Assembly: GCA_001802655.1 (NCBI GenBank)
Contig: MGZO01000032.1
Location: 1 to 12,847, forward strand
DNA length: 12,847 bases
Direction of reading: 5' to 3'
DNA from: Hydrogenophilales bacterium RIFOXYD1_FULL_62_11
GTDB lineage: Bacteria > Pseudomonadota > Gammaproteobacteria > Burkholderiales > Thiobacillaceae
The notes below the pieces were generated by a model. That model saw only the letters and a list, made by a program, of their open reading frames with translations. It did no database searches and was not told the DNA's origin. Every line of letters starts with the position of its first letter. Positions within the stretch are counted from its first letter, which is position 1. A program made the translations under genes and the position numbers. Positions 6,808-12,847 of the stretch are shown here, piece after piece.

Positions 6808-7596
6808 TTAACCAATTCCCCGGAACATAAATGCAGTCAAAACAAAATCCAGCGCCAACACAGCCAGACTGGATGTCACCACGGTGCGTGTGGTTGCGCC
6901 CGAGACCCCTTCGGCGGTGGGGGGCGCATCGTACCCTTCGAACAGCGCAATCGCGGTGATGGCGATGCCGAATACCACGCTCTTGATCACGCCATTGACG
7001 ATATCGCGCTCGAAATCGACCGCATTTTGCATCTGCGACCAGAATGAACCTTCGTCAATGCCGATCAGCTGTACCCCGACCAGATAGCCACCCAATATCC
7101 CCATCGCTGAAAACAGCGCCGCCAGTAGCGGCATGGAAATCACGCCAGCCCAGAAACGCGGTGCCACCACGCGCGCAATCGGATCAACGGCCATCATTTC
7201 CATTGCCGAGAGTTGCTCGGTCGCCTTCATCAGACCGATCTCTGCCGTGATCGCGCTACCCGCGCGACTGGCGAACAACAAGGCCGCCACCACCGGCCCC
7301 AGTTCACGCACCAGCGACAGCGCCACGACGATGCCCAGCGACTCTTCCGCGCCATAAGTCTGCAACGTCTCATAGCCTTGCAGACCCAGCACCATGCCGA
7401 CAAACAAGCCCGATACCAGAATGACCACAAGCGTCAGTACGCCGCTGAAATAAAGCTCGCGGATGGTGAGGCCAAAACGGCGGAATGCGGTGCCCGAATG
7501 CAGCAATATCGTCACAAAGAAACGCGCCGCGTACCCCATGCGCCAAACCGCCTGAATGACGCGATTCCCCACATGCTCGATCGTCCGCTTAAGCAC
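6808..7596 (-). CDS. mlaE: Lipid ABC transporter permease (MlaE), GTG start
   Basis: MlaE is the membrane permease of the inner-membrane MlaFEDB phospholipid transporter. The 262-residue protein carries the diagnostic MlaE/YrbE segment SLVRELGPVVAALLFASRAG (residues 94-113), continuing into the SAITAEIGLMKATEQLSAME portion (114-133), and four to five membrane helices. The frame stays open upstream to an ATG at 7708-7710, but that stretch overlaps mlaF and does not look like MlaE. The GTG at 7594-7596 is chosen because it has a strong GGGAGGG ribosome-binding sequence just upstream and the protein then begins MLKRTIEHVGNRV, as expected for the family. This start overlaps the end of mlaF by eight bases. 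The last helices (about 205-220 and 243-257) end with FMFRGIG. Confidence 0.95.
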   Translation of the reverse strand: MLKRTIEHVGNRVIQAVWRMGYAARFFVTILLHSGTAFRRFGLTIRELYFSGVLTLVVILVSGLFVGMVLGLQGYETLQTYGAEESLGIVVALSLVRELGPVVAALLFASRAGSAITAEIGLMKATEQLSAMEMMAVDPIARVVAPRFWAGVISMPLLAALFSAMGILGGYLVGVQLIGIDEGSFWSQMQNAVDFERDIVNGVIKSVVFGIAITAIALFEGYDAPPTAEGVSGATTRTVVTSSLAVLALDFVLTAFMFRGIG

Positions 7597-8401
7597 CCTG
7601 CCCTCCCAGCTTGAGGTCGTCGGCATAGGGCGGCGCCGGATAGTGGAACGGCACGGGGCCATCGGCCTCGCCATGCACAAACTGATGCACGAACGGCAAA
7701 CCGGAGGCACGAATCTCGTCTGCCGTTCCCTCGGCGACGACCACGCCGTCCGAGATGAAGTAAATGTAATCGACGATTTTCAGCGACTCATGCACATCGT
7801 GCGTAACGACGATCGAAGTCAGCCCGAGCGTGTCGTTGAGGCGACGGATCAGGTTGCCGGTCACGCCCAGCGAAATGGGGTCGAGCCCGGCAAATGGCTC
7901 GTCGTACAGCACCAGCATGGGATCGAGCGCAACCGCCCTGGCCAGCGCCACCCGTCGCGCCATGCCGCCAGAAAGCTCGGCCGGCATCAGCTGCGCCGCG
8001 CCGCGCAGGCCGACGGCGTGCAGCTTCATCAGCACCAGATCGCTGATGGCGTCTTCCGGCAAGTCGGTGTGTTCACGCAACTGGAAGGCCACGTTGTCAA
8101 ATACCGTCATATCGGTGAACAGCGCGCCGAACTGAAACAACATGCCCATTTTGCGACGCAAGCGGTGCAGACCGCCCCGGTCGAGATCGCCCACCGACTC
8201 GCCTGCCACACGCACCACGCCCTGACCCGGCTTGATTTGCCCGCCAATCAAGCGCAACAGCGTGGTTTTTCCGCAGCCGCTGCTCCCCATGATCGCAACC
8301 ACCTGGCCGCGCTTCGCAGTCAGATTGATGTTTTTCAGGATGGATCGCTCACCGTAGCCAAAAGCCAGCTGTTCGATTTCGATCAGGTTGTCGTTTTGCA
8401 A
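7589..8401 (-). CDS. mlaF: Lipid ABC transporter ATP-binding protein (MlaF), TTG start
   Basis: MlaF powers the MlaFEDB phospholipid transporter at the inner membrane. The 270-residue protein has complete ABC motifs: Walker A GSSGCGKTT (39-47), Q-loop Gln90 in MLFQFGALF, signature ELSGGMARR (142-150), Walker B MLVLYDEPFAGLD (162-174) with Glu168, and switch His201. The C-terminal extension after residue 237, with FVHGEADGPVPFHYP, matches the tail by which E. coli MlaF subunits clasp each other and bind MlaB. The start is unusual: the codon at 8399-8401 is TTG, an in-frame stop lies three codons upstream, and the nearby ATGs at about 8418-8423 are in a different frame. The protein from TTG (MQNDNLIEIEQLAFGYGERS) fits the family, so TTG is preferred; a start two or more codons later cannot be excluded. 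Confidence 0.95.
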   Translation of the reverse strand: MQNDNLIEIEQLAFGYGERSILKNINLTAKRGQVVAIMGSSGCGKTTLLRLIGGQIKPGQGVVRVAGESVGDLDRGGLHRLRRKMGMLFQFGALFTDMTVFDNVAFQLREHTDLPEDAISDLVLMKLHAVGLRGAAQLMPAELSGGMARRVALARAVALDPMLVLYDEPFAGLDPISLGVTGNLIRRLNDTLGLTSIVVTHDVHESLKIVDYIYFISDGVVVAEGTADEIRASGLPFVHQFVHGEADGPVPFHYPAPPYADDLKLGGQGA

Positions 8402-8440
8402 AGGGAATCAGGCCCCATCATGTGGAAAAGAAAGCGCAGC

Positions 8441-8446
8441 ATTCTA
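8441..8446 (-). promoter_or_regulatory. Possible -10 element of the mla operon promoter
   Basis: On the minus strand the hexamer TAGAAT, one mismatch from the TATAAT consensus, lies about 40 bases upstream of the mlaF TTG. No good -35 hexamer stands 17-18 bases further up (GTCTGA at best), so the promoter would be weak or need an activator. It is placed in the only gap (8402-8495) between the DUF72-like gene and mlaF, which supports it as the head of the operon, but this is inference. Confidence 0.35.
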
Positions 8447-8495
8447 CCGAATAGCCGTGAACAATCAGACTTTCGCCGGTGTAGTTTCCGGAATT

Positions 8496-8945
8496 TTAAT
8501 AACCCAGCACCTGGCTCAGGGTGGCAACCTGTTCCAGCCTGTCCAGATTGCCACTGCGACTGATCACAAAAAACGGCTCACGAGCAGACGCCCGTGCACT
8601 TGCATGCTGTGCCAGTTCACGCAAGTCGGGGGACAAATCGATCCACCATATATGCGTGGCGCTCCACTCAGGCGTCGCCTCAATCACGCGCTCATCACGG
8701 GGGGGGACTGCGGTACCGGGTTCCAGCAAGAAACGGAAGCCAGGCTGCGTGTCGTCCAACCATTGCGCCCATTCGGTCGCCGACGCAGCTTGCCAGCGCG
8801 CCGCCGACAAATACACCGTTTGAAACCGGGTATTGTAGTAAGACAGCAACCAGTCATGGGGCAAGTCACTCGGGTAGAACGAACCACGCCAATCTGGATG
8901 CTGCCAATCCGCTGCGCCCGCCAGAATCAAAAAAGACGCGGTCAT
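8496..8945 (-). CDS. Short DUF72-like protein of unknown function
   Basis: The predicted protein of 149 residues resembles the start of DUF72 (YecE-like) proteins: LILAGAADWQHPDWRGSFYP (7-25) recalls the family's G-x-x-G-W-x-x-x-x-W-x-G-x-F-Y-P motif, followed by LPHDWLLSYYNTRFQTVYLS (28-47), where normal members have a long L-x-x-Y-x-x-x-F-x-x-V-E motif. It is much shorter than the usual 230-280 residues and several conserved positions are changed, so it is a reduced or diverged member; DUF72 has no established function. A TTG further upstream (8994-8996) would overlap the cysS end by 16 bases; the ATG at 8943-8945 is preferred because the family-like sequence begins soon after it. It follows cysS by 35 bases, probably on the same transcript. 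A run of eight C (8699-8706) lies inside it. Confidence 0.68.
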   Translation of the reverse strand: MTASFLILAGAADWQHPDWRGSFYPSDLPHDWLLSYYNTRFQTVYLSAARWQAASATEWAQWLDDTQPGFRFLLEPGTAVPPRDERVIEATPEWSATHIWWIDLSPDLRELAQHASARASAREPFFVISRSGNLDRLEQVATLSQVLGY

Positions 8946-8980
8946 CACGCAGCCTGATTCAATTCCGGAGGGGGAAATGC

Positions 8981-10390
8981 TCAAGCACGCCGCCAAGTCG
9001 TCCCGCCTGCACCATCCTCCAGCACGATGCCTGCTTCTGCAAGTTCAGCACGTATGCGGTCAGCTTCAACGAAATTTTTTGAGTTCTTGGCCGCTGCTCG
9101 CGCTTCGATCCGAAGTTCGATTCCCGTTTCGCTAAAAGTAGTCTCAGAAGTGAGTAATTCACTGACGCTAACGGACTCCTGAACACTCGAAGGCTTATCT
9201 TGTAAAAAGTCCTTGGCCTCGCGCTGCAACAAGCCGAGCACGCCACCCAAGCTACGCAACAGGGTCGCGGCAGCGGCATCACCCCGGTTGGCATCGCTTG
9301 CCAACTCGAACAACACTGCGATGGCTTCCGGCGTATTGAAATCATCGTCCATCGCTGCGCGGAAACGCAGCGCAGCGGGCAGGCTCCAGTTAGGCGAGGT
9401 GACCTCGACGGGAGTTTGTTTCAACGCGGTATACAAGCGCGCAAGCGCACCTTTGGCATCGTCCAGATGAGCGTCGGAATAATTCAGCGGACTGCGGTAA
9501 TGCGCGCGCAGGATGAAGAATCGCACCTCTTCAGCTCTGTATTTTTTAAGCACTTCCCGAATGGTGAAGAAATTGCCAAGCGATTTGGACATCTTTTCGT
9601 TGTCTACCCGCACAAAGCCGTTGTGCATCCAGTAGTTCACAAAGGTACAGCCGTTTGCGCCTTCGGACTGGGCGATTTCGTTTTCATGATGTGGGAACTG
9701 CAAGTCCTGGCCGCCGCCGTGAATGTCGAAATGCTTGCCCAGCAGATCGGCACTCATCGCCGAACATTCGATATGCCAGCCGGGACGCCCCGCGCCCCAC
9801 GGCGACTCCCATGCGGGCTCGCCCGCTTTGGCCGCTTTCCACAGCACGAAATCCAGCGGATCGCGCTTGGAAGCATCAATCTCCACGCGCTCGCCTGCCC
9901 GCAGTTCATCCAGGCTTTTGCCCGACAAGCGGCCATACGCAGGGAAAGCGCGCACGCTGTAATACACATCGCCATTGGGCGCGGGATAGGCCAGGCCCTT
10001 GTCGATCAATTGACCAATCAGGGCCAGCATCTGCGCGATATAGGCAGTGGCGCGCGGTTCGTGGTCGGGCGGCAACACGCCAAGCGCGCGCTCATCCTGG
10101 TGCATCTCGTGGATGAATCGTTCGCTCAGCGCAGCCGGTGCTTCACTACTTTCTGCTGCCCGCTTAATGATTTTGTCGTCGATGTCCGTAATGTTCCTGA
10201 CGTACTCGACGTCATAGCCACTGGCGCGCAGCCAGCGGGTCGCCATATCGAACACCACGAACACCCGGGCGTGTCCGAGATGACAGAGGTCATACACTGT
10301 CATGCCGCAGACGTACATACGGACCTTGCCCGGTGTCAGGGGAACAAACGCTTCTTTAACGCGTGTCAGGGAATTGTGGATGTGCAGCAT
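8981..10390 (-). CDS. cysS: Cysteinyl-tRNA synthetase (CysRS)
   Basis: CysRS charges tRNA-Cys with cysteine in the cytoplasm. The 469-residue class I synthetase is complete: CGMTVYDLCHLGHARVFV near the start contains the zinc-ligand Cys and the HLGH form of the HIGH motif; GWHIECSAMS and the HGGGQDLQFPHHENEIAQSE stretch hold further zinc ligands and the active-site histidines; KMSKSLGNF is the KMSKS loop. The C-terminal end has the usual KNFVEADRIRAELAEAGI helix and the EDGAGGTTWRR finish. A serine/threonine-rich segment of about 25 residues (SSVQESVSVSELLTSETTFS region) is inserted before that helix and looks variable. The ATG at 10388-10390 is preferred; a TTG four codons earlier (10400-10402) is possible. 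No clear ribosome-binding site is seen for either. It is divergent from the TPR gene. Confidence 0.98.
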   Translation of the reverse strand: MLHIHNSLTRVKEAFVPLTPGKVRMYVCGMTVYDLCHLGHARVFVVFDMATRWLRASGYDVEYVRNITDIDDKIIKRAAESSEAPAALSERFIHEMHQDERALGVLPPDHEPRATAYIAQMLALIGQLIDKGLAYPAPNGDVYYSVRAFPAYGRLSGKSLDELRAGERVEIDASKRDPLDFVLWKAAKAGEPAWESPWGAGRPGWHIECSAMSADLLGKHFDIHGGGQDLQFPHHENEIAQSEGANGCTFVNYWMHNGFVRVDNEKMSKSLGNFFTIREVLKKYRAEEVRFFILRAHYRSPLNYSDAHLDDAKGALARLYTALKQTPVEVTSPNWSLPAALRFRAAMDDDFNTPEAIAVLFELASDANRGDAAAATLLRSLGGVLGLLQREAKDFLQDKPSSVQESVSVSELLTSETTFSETGIELRIEARAAAKNSKNFVEADRIRAELAEAGIVLEDGAGGTTWRRA

Positions 10391-10433
10391 AGTAAAAACC
10401 AAGTGGGCAAGCGGGGAGTCACCTCAAGCGTGC

Positions 10434-10462
10434 TGTCTTAGCGCGCCCGAAATTGCTAGAAT
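10434..10462 (+). promoter_or_regulatory. Possible promoter of the TPR - L,D-transpeptidase - ppiB genes
   Basis: TAGAAT (10457-10462) fits a -10 element with one mismatch and lies 34 bases before the TPR gene ATG; TGTCTT (10434-10439) stands 17 bases upstream as a poor -35. The -10 overlaps the proposed -10 of the divergent cysS promoter, so the two could compete. Assigned by eye only. Confidence 0.33.
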
Positions 10463-10482
10463 TCGTACTCTTATACCGTCAA
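10453..10482 (-). promoter_or_regulatory. Possible cysS promoter
   Basis: On the minus strand a TTGACG hexamer (10477-10482), one mismatch from the -35 consensus, is followed after 18 bases by TAGCAA (10453-10458), a poor -10. The position, about 63 bases upstream of the cysS ATG, is right. Support is modest because of the weak -10. Confidence 0.3.
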
Positions 10483-10496
10483 TTCGAGCATATCAC

Positions 10497-11450
10497 ATGG
10501 CTTTATCCCGCCTCCTCGCCGTTGCTGCTGCCTGCTTTGTGCTCGCCACTCCGCCCGTAATGGCAGACGAAGTCCAGGAGATCAATCAGCAATTCCGGAG
10601 TGGCAACCTGTCCGCTGCGCTTACCCGCGCCAATGCCTATCTCGCCAAAAACCCAAAAGATGCGCAAACCCGTTTTCTCAAAGGTCTCATCCTGGCAGAT
10701 CAGGGCAAGACCAACGATGCGATCACTGTGTTTAAGGGTTTGACCGAGGATTACCCCGAGCTCCCCGAACCCTATAACAATCTGGCGGTGTTGTACGCTT
10801 CGCAAAACAAGTACGCAGAAGCCAAAAACGCGCTTGAAATGGCCATACGCACCCATCCAAGCTACGCTACCGCCCACGAAAACCTCGGCGACATTTACGC
10901 CAAAATGGCCTCCATTGCCTACGACAAAGCACTGGCACTGGATAGCAAAAATACGGCGGCACAAACCAAACTTGCCCTCATTCAAGACTTGATTGGTGCA
11001 CAACCGGGCAAACCGGCAACCTCAAAAGCGATTCCCGGTGTCGCCAAGCCCGCTAACAAACCAGCTATTGTCGACCCCGCACCTGTTGTCAAACCCAGCT
11101 CCGCCAAGCCCGTTGCAGCCCACAAGGAAGTCGAAACTGCCATTACACGCTGGGCACAAGCCTGGTCATCACGCAATGTAGACGCTTACTTCGCGGCCTA
11201 TGCCAGCAATTTCTCCGCTGACGGGTTGACTCGCACTGAGTGGGAAGCGCAACGCCGCGCACGCATTACGGCCCCCGCCACGATCGACGTCAAAATCAGC
11301 AACCTGAAGATCGAACGACAGGGCGACTCGGCTACTGCCACTTTTAGCCAAGCCTACCGATCTGACCGTCACCAATCCACTGTCAACAAAACCCTGACAC
11401 TGGCTTTGCAAAATGGCCAGTGGCGCATCATCGGCGAATCGGCCCATTAA
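10497..11450 (+). CDS. Secreted TPR protein with a C-terminal NTF2-like domain
   Basis: The 317-residue protein has a signal peptide (MALSRLLAVAAACFVLATPP, cut after VMA at about residue 23), so it acts in the periplasm. Residues 26-165 form three to four TPR repeats, a protein-binding scaffold; clear units are around 57-88 (FLKGLILADQGKTNDAITVF) and 92-122 (PYNNLAVLYASQNKYAEAKN). A Pro/Ala/Lys-rich linker spans about 168-208. Residues 211-317 form an NTF2-like (SnoaL/DUF4440-type) domain that starts VETAITRWAQAWSSRNVDAY and ends NGQWRIIGE; the same type of domain ends the next gene. The start ATG is the first one giving a signal peptide; the frame is open upstream into the cysS region, but that part is not protein-like. 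The specific function is not known; a partner role for the L,D-transpeptidase, seven bases downstream, is inferred. Confidence 0.88.
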   Translation: MALSRLLAVAAACFVLATPPVMADEVQEINQQFRSGNLSAALTRANAYLAKNPKDAQTRFLKGLILADQGKTNDAITVFKGLTEDYPELPEPYNNLAVLYASQNKYAEAKNALEMAIRTHPSYATAHENLGDIYAKMASIAYDKALALDSKNTAAQTKLALIQDLIGAQPGKPATSKAIPGVAKPANKPAIVDPAPVVKPSSAKPVAAHKEVETAITRWAQAWSSRNVDAYFAAYASNFSADGLTRTEWEAQRRARITAPATIDVKISNLKIERQGDSATATFSQAYRSDRHQSTVNKTLTLALQNGQWRIIGESAH

Positions 11451-11457
11451 ATTAAAC

Positions 11458-12693
11458 ATGCAACGCCTCTTGCTCACGCTAATGCTGGCTGCTCCGGCGC
11501 TTCACGCGTCGGAACTGGCAGCGGATCGCCAGTTGACCGATAGCCTGCGGGCCATTTCGGAATCCCGGTTGCCGGAGGCGCGCAATGCCCTTGATTTGCT
11601 GACGGCACAACATCCCAATTTTCGGTTGGCGCAACTGATCAAGGGAGACATGTTGCTGGCACGCGTTCAAGCGCTGCAAACTTTAGGCAATCCGAACGGC
11701 GCATCCAGTACCGACCTCGAACTGTTACGTGATGAGGCCCGGCAACGTATGCGCGCCGTGACCGATGCACACCCCCATAACAAGGTCCCTGCCTATTTGT
11801 TGAATCTGGACAATGACTATCGCCATGCTTTGGTAGTCGATGCCAGCCGTTCACGTTTGTACGTTTATGAAAACCGTGCAGGCCAACTGCTACGCGTGGC
11901 TGATTTCTATGTCACGATCGGCAAAGCGGGTGCAGGCAAGCAGAAAGAAGGAGACAAACGCACTCCAATTGGCATTTACGCCATATCAAGCTTCAAACCT
12001 TCCAGTGAACTGGGTGACTTTTACGGCAGTGGCGCGTTCACCCTGTCGTACCCCAACGAATGGGACACTCGCCAGGGCCGCAGCGGACATGGAATCTGGA
12101 TCCACGGCAATCCGAGCAATACCTATAGCCGGGCCCCACGCGCAAGTGAGGGCTGTGTGGTTCTTGCCAATGACGACCTCACCCGTCTCGGCGAATACAT
12201 CGAAACGGGTAAAACGCCGGTCATCATTGCCGAACAAGTCGAATGGATTGAACAGGATGTGCTTAACGCTCGCCGTGATGACCTGACAGCAGCTATCGAC
12301 CAATGGCGACAGGATTGGGAAAGCCGCGACACTTCACGCCTGCTCAGCCATTACAGCGCCTCGTTCCATACCGGCAAGCAAAATCTCACGGCCTTCGCCG
12401 CCAACAAGCATAAAGTCAACGCTGACAAATCCTGGATCAAGGTCAGCCTCGACAACCTCAGTCTGATGCTCTACCCACAAGGAACTGATCGTGGTTCAAG
12501 AGAAGCGTTACCAGCGGACAGCGCTTTGGCTAACATCCCAACAAGCAACTTAGAGGCAGAACGAACCGATTTCGCGCTGGTGAGCTTTGTGCAGCGCTAC
12601 CAAAGCAACACCCTTAACGACCGTACGACCAAACGCCAATTCTGGAGCCGTGAAAACGGCCTCTGGAAAATCATTCACGAAACCTCACTTTAG
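11458..12693 (+). CDS. Secreted L,D-transpeptidase (YkuD family) with an NTF2-like tail
   Basis: L,D-transpeptidases make 3-3 peptidoglycan cross-links or attach proteins to peptidoglycan in the periplasm. The 411-residue protein has a short signal peptide (cut near ALHA-S, residue 17), a helical region (about 20-110) that may be TPR-like, and a YkuD catalytic domain at about 121-263. Its active-site motif is intact: His216 in GIWIHGNP and Cys233 in SEGCVVL. The arrangement VVDASRSRLYVYE ... TPIGIYAISSF recalls the YafK-like branch. Residues 274-411 are an NTF2-like domain (DLTAAIDQWRQDWESRDTSR ... GLWKIIHETS) matching the end of the preceding TPR protein, but with an extra Ser/Ala-rich loop at about 340-366. 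The ATG at 11458 follows the TPR stop by seven bases; no Shine-Dalgarno sequence is evident, so coupling is likely. Confidence 0.93.
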   Translation: MQRLLLTLMLAAPALHASELAADRQLTDSLRAISESRLPEARNALDLLTAQHPNFRLAQLIKGDMLLARVQALQTLGNPNGASSTDLELLRDEARQRMRAVTDAHPHNKVPAYLLNLDNDYRHALVVDASRSRLYVYENRAGQLLRVADFYVTIGKAGAGKQKEGDKRTPIGIYAISSFKPSSELGDFYGSGAFTLSYPNEWDTRQGRSGHGIWIHGNPSNTYSRAPRASEGCVVLANDDLTRLGEYIETGKTPVIIAEQVEWIEQDVLNARRDDLTAAIDQWRQDWESRDTSRLLSHYSASFHTGKQNLTAFAANKHKVNADKSWIKVSLDNLSLMLYPQGTDRGSREALPADSALANIPTSNLEAERTDFALVSFVQRYQSNTLNDRTTKRQFWSRENGLWKIIHETSL

Positions 12694-12701
12694 GATTACA
12701 C

Positions 12702-12847
12702 ATGGTCAAGTTGCACACCAACCACGGCATCATCACCCTCGAACTCGACGCCGTTAAAGCCCCTAAAACAGTGGAGAACTTTCTTCAATACGTGCGCGAC
12801 GGATTCTTCGATGGCACGATTTTCCACCGCATCATTGATGGTTTCAT
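12702..12847 (+). CDS. ppiB: Peptidyl-prolyl cis-trans isomerase, cyclophilin type, N-terminal part
   Basis: The gene runs off the right edge; 48 codons are visible. The protein starts MVKLHTNHGIITLELDAVKA and continues through PKTVENFLQYVRDGFFDGTI into FHRIIDGF, the highly conserved cyclophilin segment containing the catalytic arginine (in FHRII). The absence of a signal peptide indicates the cytoplasmic PpiB type, which speeds proline isomerisation in protein folding. The ATG is preceded by an AGGA ribosome-binding site six bases upstream, lying over the stop of the L,D-transpeptidase gene (TTTAGGA), so the three plus-strand genes probably form one operon. The cysS - TPR - ppiB neighbourhood is seen in other Betaproteobacteria. 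Confidence 0.96.
   Translation, partial: MVKLHTNHGIITLELDAVKAPKTVENFLQYVRDGFFDGTIFHRIIDGF

Noticed and set aside
7597..7710. N-terminal extension of MlaE to the ATG at 7708-7710
   Set aside because: The added 38 residues are Arg/Pro/Ser/Cys-rich, overlap the mlaF end by over 120 bases and do not resemble MlaE; the GTG with a strong ribosome-binding site fits better.
8402..8495. Possible terminator between the DUF72-like gene and mlaF
   Set aside because: Only a short TTCCGGAA palindrome was found near 8486-8493, with no stable stem-loop followed by a T run.
7556..8563. Long plus-strand open frame opposite mlaF
   Set aside because: His/Gln/Arg-rich shadow of mlaF, which is clearly real.
9416..10441. 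Long plus-strand open frame opposite cysS
   Set aside because: Shadow of cysS; no family resemblance.
10302..10496. N-terminal extension of the TPR protein across the cysS start
   Set aside because: It would bury the signal peptide at residue 66 and lies over the promoter region and cysS N-terminus.
1..12847. CRISPR arrays, insertion sequences, tRNA or rRNA genes, prophage or toxin-antitoxin genes
   Set aside because: No regularly spaced repeats, terminal inverted repeats, transposase-like proteins or RNA-gene signatures were recognised on either strand.

Overview
The window looks like a chromosomal segment of a Gram-negative betaproteobacterium, perhaps of the Nitrosomonadales/Thiobacillaceae type. 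This is inferred from the fairly GC-rich sequence, the outer-membrane lipid transport genes and two gene neighbourhoods familiar from Betaproteobacteria: mla genes - extra ABC exporter - bolA - murA - hisG, and cysS divergent from a TPR gene followed by ppiB. No mobile element, CRISPR array, rRNA or tRNA was seen. No gap between genes exceeds about 110 bases.

Layout. Positions 1-8401 are one long gene train on the minus strand, read from right to left: mlaF, mlaE, mlaD, a TolC-family outer-membrane protein, mlaC, mlaB, an ABC exporter ATPase and its permease, a BolA/IbaG protein, murA, hisG and the start of gmd. Most junctions overlap by 1-8 bases or abut; the largest gaps are 51 bases before mlaC and 39 before gmd. 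This suggests one transcript with translational coupling, probably from a promoter near 8441. The common theme is the envelope: phospholipid traffic (Mla), an exporter, the first committed step of peptidoglycan synthesis (MurA) and GDP-sugar synthesis (Gmd). HisG and the Fe-S-related BolA protein ride along.

Positions 8496-10390, also minus strand, hold cysS followed by a short DUF72-like gene. From 10497 rightward, on the plus strand, lie a secreted TPR protein, a secreted L,D-transpeptidase and the start of ppiB. The first two share a related NTF2-like C-terminal domain.

The most unusual points are these. A TolC-family channel gene occupies the slot between mlaD and mlaC where many Betaproteobacteria carry the outer-membrane lipoprotein gene mlaA, and no mlaA is present in the window. 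The his gene order breaks after hisG, with gmd where hisD is usually found. Two adjacent envelope genes carry matching NTF2-like tails on different N-terminal modules. Several genes lack an ATG at the most likely start (mlaF TTG, mlaE GTG). Most of the window is otherwise well-known housekeeping and envelope biology, and I do not see a clearly new system beyond the TolC-containing Mla variant.
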